A DNA stretch of 64,000 nucleotides from Chloroflexota bacterium (GTDB taxonomy: Bacteria > Chloroflexota > Anaerolineae > Anaerolineales > E44-bin32). The notes under the pieces are model-generated. The model ran no database searches. It was not told the origin of the DNA and worked only from the letters and a program-made list of their open reading frames with translations. The position numbers and the translations under genes are program-made. Shown here piece after piece: positions 7,433 to 15,519 of this stretch. The stretch spans positions 1 through 64,000 of the forward strand of contig JADFRQ010000001.1 of assembly GCA_022561215.1 (NCBI GenBank), written 5' to 3'. The stretch's first letter is position 1. Each line of letters starts with the position of its first letter.

Positions 7433-8164
7433 ATGCGCCAAGACATCCTTCAGCGCCTGCTCGACCTCAATCATGAATTCTACCAAACCTTTGCCCAGCC
7501 ATTCTCGGAGACCCGCCAAAGGTTACAACCCGGCGTACTCCAGGCTATCGTGGATTTAGCACCGGGAACTTCAGTGCTCGATTTAGGATGTGGCAACGGA
7601 ATGTTGGCCAAAACACTGTATGAAGCTGGGCATCGCGGCACTTATGTAGGCCTCGACTCAAGCAAAGCACTTCTTGGCGAAGCGCTGGTGGATAATCCGC
7701 AATCCAATGCGACATTTCTTGAGATCGATCTTGCGCGTGATAACTGGGCCTCCAGCCTTCCAGGATCATTTGACCGAATTTTTGCGTTTGCCGTGTTGCA
7801 TCATATTCCTAGAGCACAGCTAAGAATAAAAATCGTCAAAACGATCGCTTCATTAATGGCCGAAAATGGACTTTTTATCTTTTCAGTCTGGAATTTTCTT
7901 GCCAACCCTCGATTTCAGAATCGTATCCTTCCGTGGAAAAAAATCGATCTGCAGGAGGATGATCTCGAGTCTGGAGATTATCTTCTTGATTGGAAGCGCG
8001 GTGGATATGGATTACGTTATGTGCACTCCTTTGAAGCACAAGAACTGCAAATACTGGCTCGCGAGTCTGCTTTTGAGCCCGTTCGACGTTATAAATCTGA
8101 CGGAAAAGACGGAAAAAGTGCTGAATATCATATCTGGAAACTCACATCCGACCCGCAGCTTTAA
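7433..8164 (+). CDS. Class I SAM methyltransferase, Trm9/ALKBH8-like
   Basis: A 243-residue Rossmann-fold methyltransferase. The SAM motif VLDLGCGNGMLAKTL is at about residues 48-62, acidic loop LDSSK near 75 and a HHIP motif near 124. Outside the generic fold it shares marks of the eukaryotic Trm9/ALKBH8 methyltransferases: the FAVLHHIPRAQLR...FIFSVWNF block (compare AVIHHF...LIYVWA), a downstream ILPWK segment (compare VLVPWH) and a C-terminal GLRYVHSFEAQELQ (compare RYYHVFREGELE). Trm9 methylates cm5U34 made by Elongator, so a place 17 bp from elp3 is telling. Function is inferred; no Trm112 partner is seen in the window. Fallback call: methyltransferase domain 11/25 protein. Confidence 0.75.
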   Translation: MRQDILQRLLDLNHEFYQTFAQPFSETRQRLQPGVLQAIVDLAPGTSVLDLGCGNGMLAKTLYEAGHRGTYVGLDSSKALLGEALVDNPQSNATFLEIDLARDNWASSLPGSFDRIFAFAVLHHIPRAQLRIKIVKTIASLMAENGLFIFSVWNFLANPRFQNRILPWKKIDLQEDDLESGDYLLDWKRGGYGLRYVHSFEAQELQILARESAFEPVRRYKSDGKDGKSAEYHIWKLTSDPQL

Positions 8165-8184
8165 CTCGACACTGTCTCTTAGGG

Positions 8185-8218
8185 TGCTGTAAATTGTGGG
8201 TTTCCACAATTTACAGCA
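8185..8218. terminator. Perfect 15-bp hairpin after the methyltransferase
   Basis: TGCTGTAAATTGTGG-GTTT-CCACAATTTACAGCA is a perfect inverted repeat 20 nt after the stop. There is no T-tract, so it may be a Rho-dependent or processing hairpin, or a repeat, rather than a classical terminator. Confidence 0.5.
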
Positions 8219-8236
8219 CATCCTGAGTCGTGATCT

Positions 8237-8265
8237 TTGACTCGCCTTGCGGCGCATGGTAGAAT
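8237..8265 (+). promoter_or_regulatory. Sigma-70 promoter of the tRNA cluster (TTGACT-N17-TAGAAT)
   Basis: TTGACT at 8237-8242 and TAGAAT at 8260-8265 are separated by exactly 17 bp. The predicted start near 8272 lies about 26 bp before the first tRNA. Confidence 0.75.
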
Positions 8266-8297
8266 GCCTGCGCTCGAGAAGAGAAGCCTTTTAACCC

Positions 8298-8385
<88 letters not shown>

Positions 8386-8459
8386 TTGCAACCGGGTCAT
8401 GCTCGGCCCGCATGGAAAGAAGATGGGGTATCCAGGAGTTTGCGGGAAACTCGCTCTTG

Positions 8460-8550
8460 GGGGAGGTGCCAGAGTGGTTGATCGGGGGCGCCTGCTAAGC
8501 GCTTGTAGGGGCTTAAACCTCTACCGTGGGTTCGAATCCCACCCTCCCCG
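8460..8550 (+). tRNA. tRNA-Ser(GCT)
   Basis: A 91-nt class II tRNA with acceptor stem GGGGAGG/CCTCCCC and discriminator G. Anticodon GCT is at 8494-8496 in loop CTGCTAA, followed by a long variable arm and the T arm GGGTTCGAATCCC. CCA is not encoded. Confidence 0.95.
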
Positions 8551-8625
8551 CTTAAGACTTTTCGGAGCGTGTTCAAGGAATGGCAACGGGAGTCAGATGG
8601 CTACGTTGCCGCAGGAGTTCGAATT

Positions 8626-8698
8626 GCCCTCGTAGCTCAGCGGATAGAGCACTTGCTTGCGGAGTAAGGGGTCAGGGGTTCAAGTCCCTTCGAGGGCG
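8626..8698 (+). tRNA. tRNA-Arg(GCG)
   Basis: A 73-nt tRNA. The acceptor stem is GCCCTCG/CGAGGGC, the D arm GCTC..GGATA..GAGC has the A20 typical of Arg tRNAs, and the anticodon stem is CTTGC/GTAAG. Loop TTGCGGA puts GCG at 8659-8661. Most bacteria read CGU/CGC with ACG (inosine), so a genomic G34 is worth noting. CCA is not encoded. Confidence 0.9.
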
Positions 8699-8705
8699 CT
8701 ACGAA

Positions 8706-8732
8706 GCCGTTCGCGAAAGCGGACGGCTTTTT
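8706..8732 (+). terminator. Rho-independent terminator of the tRNA cluster
   Basis: GCCGTTCGC-GAAA-GCGGACGGC (one G-T wobble, GNRA-type loop) is followed by TTTTT, starting 8 nt after tRNA-Arg. Confidence 0.88.
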
Positions 8733-8914
8733 GCATTTGCCAGGGGAGCTCAAGCCGGAGCCAGATCCTCGGCACTCCAGATCCATTTATATTTGCCTCT
8801 GGATTACAGAAGTTCGTATAGAGAATCGAGTTAATGGGTTTCGAGATAACACGTAGGATGTGAACTGAAAAAGAAGTCGCAATTTTATTACACTCTTCTT
8901 TACATCGATGCACC

Positions 8915-9535
8915 TCAAAAATCCGGCCATGGCTGGTAAAAATCCTGGGGCAGCACTGCGCTTTGGGGATCAAGGTAGCCGGCATCAAAAATCTCTTTCG
9001 CCAGCGGCAAACCAACATAGCGCAGATGCCAGGGCTCCCAACGGTATTCGGTAACCACCGCGCTCCAGCGATTGTTGTAGGGCCATTCGCGGATTGCCTT
9101 CAATGGGAACGAAATCACAAAACCGAACTCATGCGCCCTGGCTTCCAAAGCGGACCACAATTTTCGATTTCGAGAATCATTGTATTCGATCGGCAATCCG
9201 GCCCATGCCACGTCAAAAACTGTGCCCAATTGGTGTTCAGAATGCCCGGGTCTCGCAATCACTTCGTCGGCCCGTTCTTCACCCTCATCGGACATCAAAC
9301 GAACAAAAGCCTCCGCCTGACTGCTGTACGAGCGATAATCGCTCATCACCTCGACGGGTAAGTTGATCTCCTTAATCAAGAAGTCCAGAGCATTACGGGC
9401 ATCCGTGTGGTTTCCCGGAGCGTACCACAATGGCACCCTATGCTCCTTATTCACAAGGGTATTAAGAGGTGCGCCGAGTAGCAGGTGTAGCACGACATAT
9501 AGCTGCAGCAGTCCTGGAATTTCATCCCCTCCCAT
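8915..9535 (-). CDS. VanY-type D-alanyl-D-alanine carboxypeptidase
   Basis: A 206-residue zinc peptidase of the VanY/M15B family that trims the terminal D-Ala of peptidoglycan stem peptides. Visible marks are the substrate-side start LVNKEHRVPL, a YRSYSSQAEAF segment, the zinc motif SEHQLGTVFDV (S-x-H-x6-D pattern, about 108-118) and the late EPWHLRYVG that supplies the last zinc histidine. The N-terminus has a short hydrophobic stretch (LLQLYVVLHLLLG) that could be a weak export signal or anchor. No strong ribosome-binding site is seen before the ATG, so the start is provisional. The adjacent M23 gene also suggests a cell-wall role. Confidence 0.88.
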   Translation of the reverse strand: MGGDEIPGLLQLYVVLHLLLGAPLNTLVNKEHRVPLWYAPGNHTDARNALDFLIKEINLPVEVMSDYRSYSSQAEAFVRLMSDEGEERADEVIARPGHSEHQLGTVFDVAWAGLPIEYNDSRNRKLWSALEARAHEFGFVISFPLKAIREWPYNNRWSAVVTEYRWEPWHLRYVGLPLAKEIFDAGYLDPQSAVLPQDFYQPWPDF

Positions 9536-9854
9536 AGCTTAGTGCCAGATCATAGTGGATACGATGGGTTGGCGTTCTGAGTCGAAGCGCAGCGCAGGTG
9601 AAGAATCTCGCTGCGCCTGGAGAAGAACTTTTACATTTGAAATCAATATTCATCGTCTTATGGAACGCCTTCGCTCCTCAGAAAACCATCGCTCCATCAC
9701 GATTATCTTTGCTCAATACTAGCTGCTCTACTCAGTGGTCAAAGGATCGCTGGAGAATCTACTGTTGCTTGCGCCTTTTTCTGCATGGTGAGCTGGATCG
9801 TTTTCCCATCCTAAGAAGTTTCTTTTTTTTGATTTATCTGATTAATAATTAACG
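9536..9854. other. Gap with one interspersed-repeat copy, no gene seen
   Basis: About 320 bp between VanY and the M23 peptidase. It contains a copy of the TTCTGAG...GAAGAATCTCG repeat (9574-9610) near the VanY side and an AT-rich stretch with a T8 run before the M23 stop. No credible coding region was found. Confidence 0.5.
9574..9610 (+). repeat. Interspersed repeat copy (TTCTGAGtcgaAGCGcagc..GAAGAATCTCG)
   Basis: TTCTGAGTCGAAGCGCAGCG then GTGAAGAATCTCG. The same core appears reversed at 34901-34942 and in part at 34785-34797. This sequence type (ATTCTGAGC..GAAGAATCTC) is a common dispersed intergenic repeat in environmental bacterial genomes. Confidence 0.55.
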
Positions 9855-11027
9855 TTAAGGGAGGAAATTCCAGGGATTGACGCGTCCATAAATATCATTC
9901 AGCATCTCAAAATGAAGGTGTGGCCCCGAGGAACGTCCCGAGCTGCCCATGGCGCCTATGGAAGTTCCTTGAAAGACTCCGGTTCCGCAACCAGCAAAAA
10001 CTGAGTCCAAATGCGCATACAATGTTTGCCAACCGTTGCCATGATCGAGGACGATAACATTGCCATACCCCCCATTATGCCAACCGGAATACACAACGAC
10101 TGCTGCATCCACCGCGAAGATCCCGTACCCAAAATCCCCACCAATATCAAGACCATAGTGGTTTGTGGATGGTGAATAATCATATCCCGAGATGTATTGC
10201 GAACTTGTTGGCCAAACGAAAGTACCGAAGCCTATGGGGCCATCGAAAATTGTCCCGCATGCTCCTGGCCCATAAATACTTGCCACACTGGGGTTCGAAC
10301 GCGGGATCTTTGGTAGCGCCCAGGAAACGAATTCACGCTTTCCACCGGGAATAATAATCATGGTTTCTGGTGGAATGTCGGTTTCTTCCAAATCAATATC
10401 TGGGGTGAGATTATTCCCTGGCCAATCGATAATTTCGCGCGCGGCCACTTCGAAAAATTCGGCGATCCCAATTAAGCTTTCCCCCTGTGACCACAAATGG
10501 ATGGTTCCATCGACCGGTGCGATATTCAATATTTGGCCTGGTTGTAAACTGTGAGGATCATCCTGCAGGACGTCAAAATTTCCCCACAATATGGTTTCCG
10601 GTTTCAGACCAAACTTATCCGCAATACCAAATAAAGAATCTCCTGTTTGCACCTCGTAGAATACGATATCCAAGCGCGGCCGGCTGGGGATAATGGTATG
10701 CACGTCAAGCTTGCGATTAATCTGAGCAGCTGCAATTGGCTCACCTTCAAAACGAAGCAAATCGCGTAAATCAACGCTTTGGTATTCAGGCCGGACAGCC
10801 GACTCCTCGAGCAATGGGTCCGATGTTGGTTTTGATTGCAATCCAAGCTTGGCAATCCACCCACCCAATACGATGATGCTGAGCAAGAACAAGTGGCTCA
10901 GGTAGCGTCTCCAGGGCGAGAATATCTCCCGATTCATGATCCCCTGAGCTAACCGGCGAAGGATGAATTCGCCTTCCTGCTTTTCATCTGGCGTTTCATT
11001 TTCAGGGGCATCATCGTTATTTAACAT
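9855..11027 (-). CDS. Membrane-anchored LysM / M23 peptidase (LytM-type)
   Basis: A 390-residue cell-wall hydrolase. A charged cytoplasmic N-terminus (about 1-42) is followed by one transmembrane helix (about 44-62). Then come a linker, a first LysM domain (YEVQTGDSLFGIADKFGLKPETILWGN), a second diverged LysM (LWSQGESLIGIAEFFEV) and a C-terminal M23 domain. The zinc motifs are H-x3-D in NHYGLDIGG and the HLHFEM motif in GPHLHFEM. It should bind glycan strands and cut peptide cross-bridges outside the membrane. The start is supported by a GAGAAGG box 3-4 nt before the ATG. It could instead be a non-catalytic activator, but the metal residues look intact. Confidence 0.9.
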   Translation of the reverse strand: MLNNDDAPENETPDEKQEGEFILRRLAQGIMNREIFSPWRRYLSHLFLLSIIVLGGWIAKLGLQSKPTSDPLLEESAVRPEYQSVDLRDLLRFEGEPIAAAQINRKLDVHTIIPSRPRLDIVFYEVQTGDSLFGIADKFGLKPETILWGNFDVLQDDPHSLQPGQILNIAPVDGTIHLWSQGESLIGIAEFFEVAAREIIDWPGNNLTPDIDLEETDIPPETMIIIPGGKREFVSWALPKIPRSNPSVASIYGPGACGTIFDGPIGFGTFVWPTSSQYISGYDYSPSTNHYGLDIGGDFGYGIFAVDAAVVVYSGWHNGGYGNVIVLDHGNGWQTLYAHLDSVFAGCGTGVFQGTSIGAMGSSGRSSGPHLHFEMLNDIYGRVNPWNFLP

Positions 11028-11796
11028 AAACCTTCTCAGTCAGTCTCTCGAACCAACCCCAAAAGTCACTTCGAGCATATTTGAAAATTAATGACGGGGC
11101 GCTGAGTGGAATTAACCGTCCCAAGATAGCATACGTCATCTCAAATAAGCCAATGTGGGCCACCTCGATTGAGCGTGTAGCTGCTTAATTCTACCTGCTG
11201 CACATGCATGGGCTCTGTCCACATTCGACCTTGGCCGACTCAGATACGCATAATGGCTTTGCCGATCATTTCCACGATCGATCACCGCCGCCTGGCCGTA
11301 TTCCCCAAGTCAATACACCCGGCGTATCCTACCACACCATTATCTTCAGCCGTGAGCCCAGCCCCTCTCGTTCCACCGAAGTCAATCGCGCCATGAAGGC
11401 CGGGGCAAAATGATTTGGCCGGGCCGTCAATGTTTGATTAACTGCTCCATTTGCCGCGGACGCGCTTTCCTATTTTTGGTTGTATTTGAGAATCAGGCGC
11501 GCGCAATTCTGGAGGTTAAAGCACACCCACAATAAGCGTAGCCGTTCACAGGTCAAGCTTGCGCTTGCATACACCAGCGGCACCTCGAAAGGCATCTTCT
11601 TCTAACTTTGAGCTGTCCAATTTGGGGGATTCTTGTCCGCGAAGGAAGGTATTTCTTCGACGCGATTAATAGGGCAAGAGCAGATTAATGGCTGCTACTA
11701 GCGTCAAGTTTCCTGCTCTCCCGGAGTAATCGATACATCTTAATGAATCTTATGTCCTATTGAAATTTTTGAAAAACGCAAGCAAATTCTCCGTAC
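11028..11796. other. Long gap (770 bp) without a convincing gene
   Basis: Between the M23 peptidase and Rho, both on the minus strand. Plus-strand codons near 11340-11410 read STEVNRAMKAGAK and then hit a stop; this resembles the middle of a VOC/glyoxalase protein, but neighbouring frames do not continue the family. It may be a decayed gene. Otherwise I see no RNA gene, promoter pair or repeat with confidence. Confidence 0.35.
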
Positions 11797-13071
11797 TTAT
11801 TCTTCCGAGAGTGACTGGAGAAAATCGAGATTGTTCTCCGAATGCGCAAGCCTTTTCAAGATGGCTTCCGTGGCTGACGCTAGATCCATTCCGGCGCCAT
11901 TCGGCGGCGAGGCGATCATATGCGAATACATTCTGCGCATCAGCCATACTCGAGGGGTTAGATCCGGACCAAGCAAAAGTTCCTCCCGCCGAGTCGAAGA
12001 GCGATGGATATCGTACGCGGGGAAAATTCTGCTCTCCTGCAATTTTCGTGATAAATGAAGTTCCATGTTCCCGGTGCCTTTGAACTCCTCATACACCACA
12101 TCATCCATGCGCGAGCCGGTGTCCACCAGACAAGTGGCGATAATTGTCAACGAAGTACCTTCCTCCAGGTTGCGCGCCGCCCCAAAAAAGCGTTTGGGAG
12201 GATACAATGCCGCTGGATCGAGCCCACCGGAGAGCGTTCTTCCAGAGGGAGCGACCATTAAGTTATAGGCGCGCGCTAAACGAGTGATCGAATCCATTAA
12301 TATCACGACATCACGATTACTTTCCACCAACCTTTTTGCCCTTGCAAGCGCCATTTCTGCAACTTTCACGTGAGAGGTTACTGGCTCATCAAAGGTAGAA
12401 GATATTACTTCGGCATCAACAGAGCGATCCATGTCGGTTACTTCTTCGGGGCGTTCGCCAATCAATACAACCATGAGATGGATTTCAGGATAATTCTGAG
12501 AGATCGCATTAGCGATATCTTTTAGCACGGTCGTCTTGCCTGCCTTGGGGGGTGAAACAATGAGGCCACGCTGACCTTTTCCAATTGGCGCGATGAGGTT
12601 GAGCAAGCGGGTCGAATACGCGTAACGATCGGTCTCAAGATCAAAGCGCTCCTCGGGGAATATTGGCGTGAGAGATTCAAATCTTGGCCGATCTTTGCTT
12701 TCTTCAGGATCGAGGCCATTTATCGATTCGACTCGTAAAAGACCGTAATATTTCTCCGATTCCTTGGGTGGACGAATCTGACCGATGACCATATCCCCTG
12801 TGCGCAGACCGAATCTCCGGATCTGAGATTGGGAAACATAGATGTCATTCTGGCCCGGCAGGTAATGATCCGCACGCAAGAAACCCATCCCCTCGTTCAT
12901 CACTTCAAGCACACCACCGCGCAGTTCTAAGCCTCGACGTTCAGCTTCGGATTGCATGATGCGTAAAACGAGATCTTCTTTTTTCATACGCGTGGCGCCC
13001 TGGATGGTTAAATCCTTCGACATCGAACGCAAATCGTTAAGCGTCATCGCTTCTAATTGAGCAATATTCAT
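11797..13071 (-). CDS. rho: Transcription termination factor Rho
   Basis: A 424-residue hexameric RNA helicase. It has the N-terminal Rho_N domain (AQLEAMTLNDLRSMSKDL, about 4-45), an OSB/cold-shock-like RNA-binding domain with GMGFLRADHYLPGQNDIYVS (about 62-82) and a RecA-type ATPase core. The core holds Walker A PPKAGKTTVL, Walker B RDVVILMDSITRLARAYN and the R-loop region SGGLDPAALYPPKRFFGAARN. It ends factor-dependent transcripts. The length matches compact Rho proteins without long insertions. The CTGGAG box 6 nt before the ATG supports this start. Confidence 0.97.
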   Translation of the reverse strand: MNIAQLEAMTLNDLRSMSKDLTIQGATRMKKEDLVLRIMQSEAERRGLELRGGVLEVMNEGMGFLRADHYLPGQNDIYVSQSQIRRFGLRTGDMVIGQIRPPKESEKYYGLLRVESINGLDPEESKDRPRFESLTPIFPEERFDLETDRYAYSTRLLNLIAPIGKGQRGLIVSPPKAGKTTVLKDIANAISQNYPEIHLMVVLIGERPEEVTDMDRSVDAEVISSTFDEPVTSHVKVAEMALARAKRLVESNRDVVILMDSITRLARAYNLMVAPSGRTLSGGLDPAALYPPKRFFGAARNLEEGTSLTIIATCLVDTGSRMDDVVYEEFKGTGNMELHLSRKLQESRIFPAYDIHRSSTRREELLLGPDLTPRVWLMRRMYSHMIASPPNGAGMDLASATEAILKRLAHSENNLDFLQSLSEE

Positions 13072-13332
13072 GGGGAACTCCAGTAAGTGTTATTTCTTGA
13101 CGTCCAGTATGTAGGAAGCCATAATTTCTTGTGATCGATTGGTTAACCGCGATTAATTAGCGTGGATTGCACAGAAATTTCAAGCCTTCGTTCAACGTTG
13201 GGGAATGTGCGCCAGAATATTGAGCTCTACCAATCGTTAATTTTCTGGATGGAGGAATTATATCACGGGGCAAAATACCCCGCAAGCAATCCACGAACCC
13301 AAGCGCAAATGTGTACAAATCGACGTCCCCAA

Positions 13333-14193
13333 TCACGGTAACCTTTCGTATTTCTCACTCAAATTCGTTCCCACAACATAAACGGATAATTGCGCGATTG
13401 CCAAACCGGAGAAAATCGACATTAAAAAGGCGGTAAGCACCCAGATCCTTGTTGAAATCTTAGTGGAGAAGTCCTCAAATTGTCCTGCAAGGCCCTCAAG
13501 CGCGTTGCCGCGCTTTTCCAGCTCTTGCGCAACTGTCGAGGCATTCCGAGAAAATGCATCCAGGTCATCCACGATACGCGAAAATTGGGGGCGTAAATCA
13601 TCCAGGCTTAAAGCGGAGGAATTCATTTCTTCATGGACATCCCGCAATGCGCCGGGGAGTGGGTTAAGGCTGAGCGCTACCTCTTGCAGACTTGCACTGA
13701 GTGAATTTTCGGGATCATAGGAGACCTTCGTGAGAAATTCAATTACCGACAGGGCACGCAATGTAGAATCAATCGCCTTAGCTCCTTCGCGGGCAGCTCC
13801 CAATGCATCCTGGGTCGATTCAATTGTATCGGGGGCTTTCTCGCCAAGAAGTACGCCAAGAGTTTGCAGCAAGCCAACACTATCTTCGATGAACACATTG
13901 GTTGTAGAAAATACCCCACTTGCGTCACGCATCGTGCTCGCTGTTTGATTAAGGGCCTTTGCACTTAGATCGAGTGTCTGTGCAAGTTCCTCAATCTGCT
14001 CTGCTGTGGAAGAAGCCGCATCCTCGAGCTTGCGAATAAGTGTCGGTGTAACCAGCGGAAGTGCAAGCACCGCAAGCAGACTTAATGTGGCGCCGATGGC
14101 CCCACCGGCACGAAGCATGACCGAAAACCACTGGGGCCACGTGTGAATATTGCTAGCGTTACGACTTGTTCCTTGCGCATCAGGGGAGGTCAT
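13333..14193 (-). CDS. Unknown two-TM protein with a long coiled-coil region
   Basis: A 286-residue protein I cannot assign. A hydrophobic segment at about 28-52 (AGGAIGATLSLLAVLALPLV) and a second near 248-272 (IWVLTAFLMSIFSGLAIAQLSVYVV) bracket about 190 residues rich in Ala, Leu, Glu, Ser and Thr. That stretch has heptad-like patterns (AEQIEELAQTLDLSAKALNQ) and resembles the outer sensor or coiled coil of chemoreceptors, but no signalling domain follows. A helical domain outside the membrane tethered at both ends is likely. It lies upstream of rho on the same strand, separated by 261 bp, so operon membership is doubtful. Confidence 0.75.
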   Translation of the reverse strand: MTSPDAQGTSRNASNIHTWPQWFSVMLRAGGAIGATLSLLAVLALPLVTPTLIRKLEDAASSTAEQIEELAQTLDLSAKALNQTASTMRDASGVFSTTNVFIEDSVGLLQTLGVLLGEKAPDTIESTQDALGAAREGAKAIDSTLRALSVIEFLTKVSYDPENSLSASLQEVALSLNPLPGALRDVHEEMNSSALSLDDLRPQFSRIVDDLDAFSRNASTVAQELEKRGNALEGLAGQFEDFSTKISTRIWVLTAFLMSIFSGLAIAQLSVYVVGTNLSEKYERLP

Positions 14194-14508
14194 TAGAATG
14201 TTAAGAATTAAGGCTCTCTATGAAATTAGTTTTAACACGGTTGGTTTAATCAAATTCAGTAAAAGGTGATAATAAAATGTACAGGCCAAATATGATCGGC
14301 GCAAGGGGGAAGAGGATGCCAACTTCCACCGGGCGGGATCACACCTATTCCTGCTAAACCTTATCAAATTTTCCCATGATGGGGAGAACATATTTCACGG
14401 ATTGTCCCAGAGCGAGCACGCATATTAACCTGCATGAATGCGTTCCTATGCCAAAATACTCAACACACTTAAGCAGTCCGCTAACCGTGATCCCTATGGG
14501 GGCGAAGG
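14194..14508. other. Gap with nothing recognisable
   Basis: About 315 bp between the coiled-coil membrane protein and the candidate small ORF. I see no RNA gene, strong hairpin or coding pattern. Confidence 0.3.
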
Positions 14509-14670
14509 ATGGCTACCCATGCTCTCGATCGCGATCGAAATAAGCCGCAAAACATCGATGGCAGCTTGATCCCCGGCATACATCCTGCGCGTCCAATGCG
14601 ACGTAAGCCGACTCCCCCTCGGCAACGCAAACGAAATCGTGCCCGAGCCTGGGCGAAGGATTTTCGCTGA
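14509..14670 (+). CDS. Possible small very basic protein (53 residues)
   Basis: A plus-strand ORF too short for the supplied track: ATG at 14509, TGA at 14668-14670. It starts MATHALDRDRNK and ends RQRKRNRARAWAKDFR, with about 14 Arg/Lys in the last 25 residues, suggesting nucleic-acid or ribosome binding if real. A purine-rich GGGGGCGAAGG stretch lies just before the ATG. It points toward cdsA (convergent) and is the only coding-like sequence in the gap. No family is recognised and chance cannot be excluded. Confidence 0.35.
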   Translation: MATHALDRDRNKPQNIDGSLIPGIHPARPMRRKPTPPRQRKRNRARAWAKDFR

Positions 14671-14695
14671 TATGGGATTCCTTCGCGGATGATAT

Positions 14696-15514
14696 CTAAA
14701 GTTGGAAGAGGGATACAACATAAAATCCCAGGACCCCGGCCCACAGCCATGAATCGATGCGATCGAGTACACCCCCATGACCCAGAAACAACTTACCCGT
14801 ATTTTTCGTCTGAAATTCACGCTTGAACATGCTTATTCCCAGATCACCAAACAGCGCAAATATGCTGATCACGGCTCCGATAATGAATCCTCGCAAGCCG
14901 CTCAATGTCGCCGCATTCGGTGTCAATTCCATCAGGATCAATGCTGCTGCCATCCCTGAAAGCGATCCGAAGAGAATTCCCCCAAGATAGCCCTCCCAAG
15001 TTTTTCCGGGGCTCAAGCGCGGCACCAATTTGCGTTTTCCGATCCAATTTCCGGTAAAATAAGCGGCCGAATCTGCGATCCATATTGAAGACAGCGCAAT
15101 GAACATCCACTGCATGCCATCTTGAAGCTCGCGTAGTGAAATCAAATACGCACCTATCCATCCGAGATAAACTATCCCCGCAAGTGTAATCGCGAAATCA
15201 GTCCCAGATTTTGTCGCCCCTTTTTCATAGTCGGCAATATGCCATAGGATTGCAATTAAACTAATCATCGCGAGCGCGGTTGCTGAATGACCTGGATTGC
15301 CGGAAAAGCGAAGCAAATCTATGATGAAAACAGCAAGTACCAGAATGGGAACCGCAGGCCGCAAGGTATTGTTCCTAAAGAGGATGCCATATTCATAAGC
15401 GGCTGCAGCCGAGAGGATGGCAACCGCAAAGGCGAAAGCCCATCCGCCAGTTGTAATCAGCCATGCCGATAAAATAAGACCAAACAAAGAAACGGCAACG
15501 CGCTCTCGAAGCAT
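14696..15514 (-). CDS. cdsA: Phosphatidate cytidylyltransferase (CDP-diglyceride synthase)
   Basis: A 272-residue polytopic membrane enzyme that makes CDP-diacylglycerol from phosphatidate and CTP, the branch point to all phospholipids. Several hydrophobic helices are visible. The C-terminal family signature is SMFKREFQTKNTGKLFLGHGGVLDRID. It fits the CdsA pattern except that the aspartate usually found after the lysine (K-D) is asparagine here (K-N) and the P of PGHGG is Leu. LSPGKTWEGYLGG is a second conserved block. It follows uppS with 5 bp between stop and start, so translation is probably coupled. Confidence 0.93.
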   Translation of the reverse strand: MLRERVAVSLFGLILSAWLITTGGWAFAFAVAILSAAAAYEYGILFRNNTLRPAVPILVLAVFIIDLLRFSGNPGHSATALAMISLIAILWHIADYEKGATKSGTDFAITLAGIVYLGWIGAYLISLRELQDGMQWMFIALSSIWIADSAAYFTGNWIGKRKLVPRLSPGKTWEGYLGGILFGSLSGMAAALILMELTPNAATLSGLRGFIIGAVISIFALFGDLGISMFKREFQTKNTGKLFLGHGGVLDRIDSWLWAGVLGFYVVSLFQL

Positions 15515-15519
15515 ATTAA

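Noticed and set aside
8185-8218. Riboswitch or tRNA-like element upstream of the tRNA cluster
   Set aside because: It is a simple perfect hairpin behind the methyltransferase, separated from the tRNAs by their own promoter.
11204-11413. Plus-strand ORF with a VOC/glyoxalase-like STEVNRAMKAGAK segment
   Set aside because: Only a dozen residues look family-like; stops follow and no frame continues the domain. Kept only as a hint of a decayed gene.
14481-14820. Minus ORFs of 89 and 108 residues near the cdsA end
   Set aside because: They overlap cdsA in another frame and the candidate small plus ORF; composition is not protein-like.
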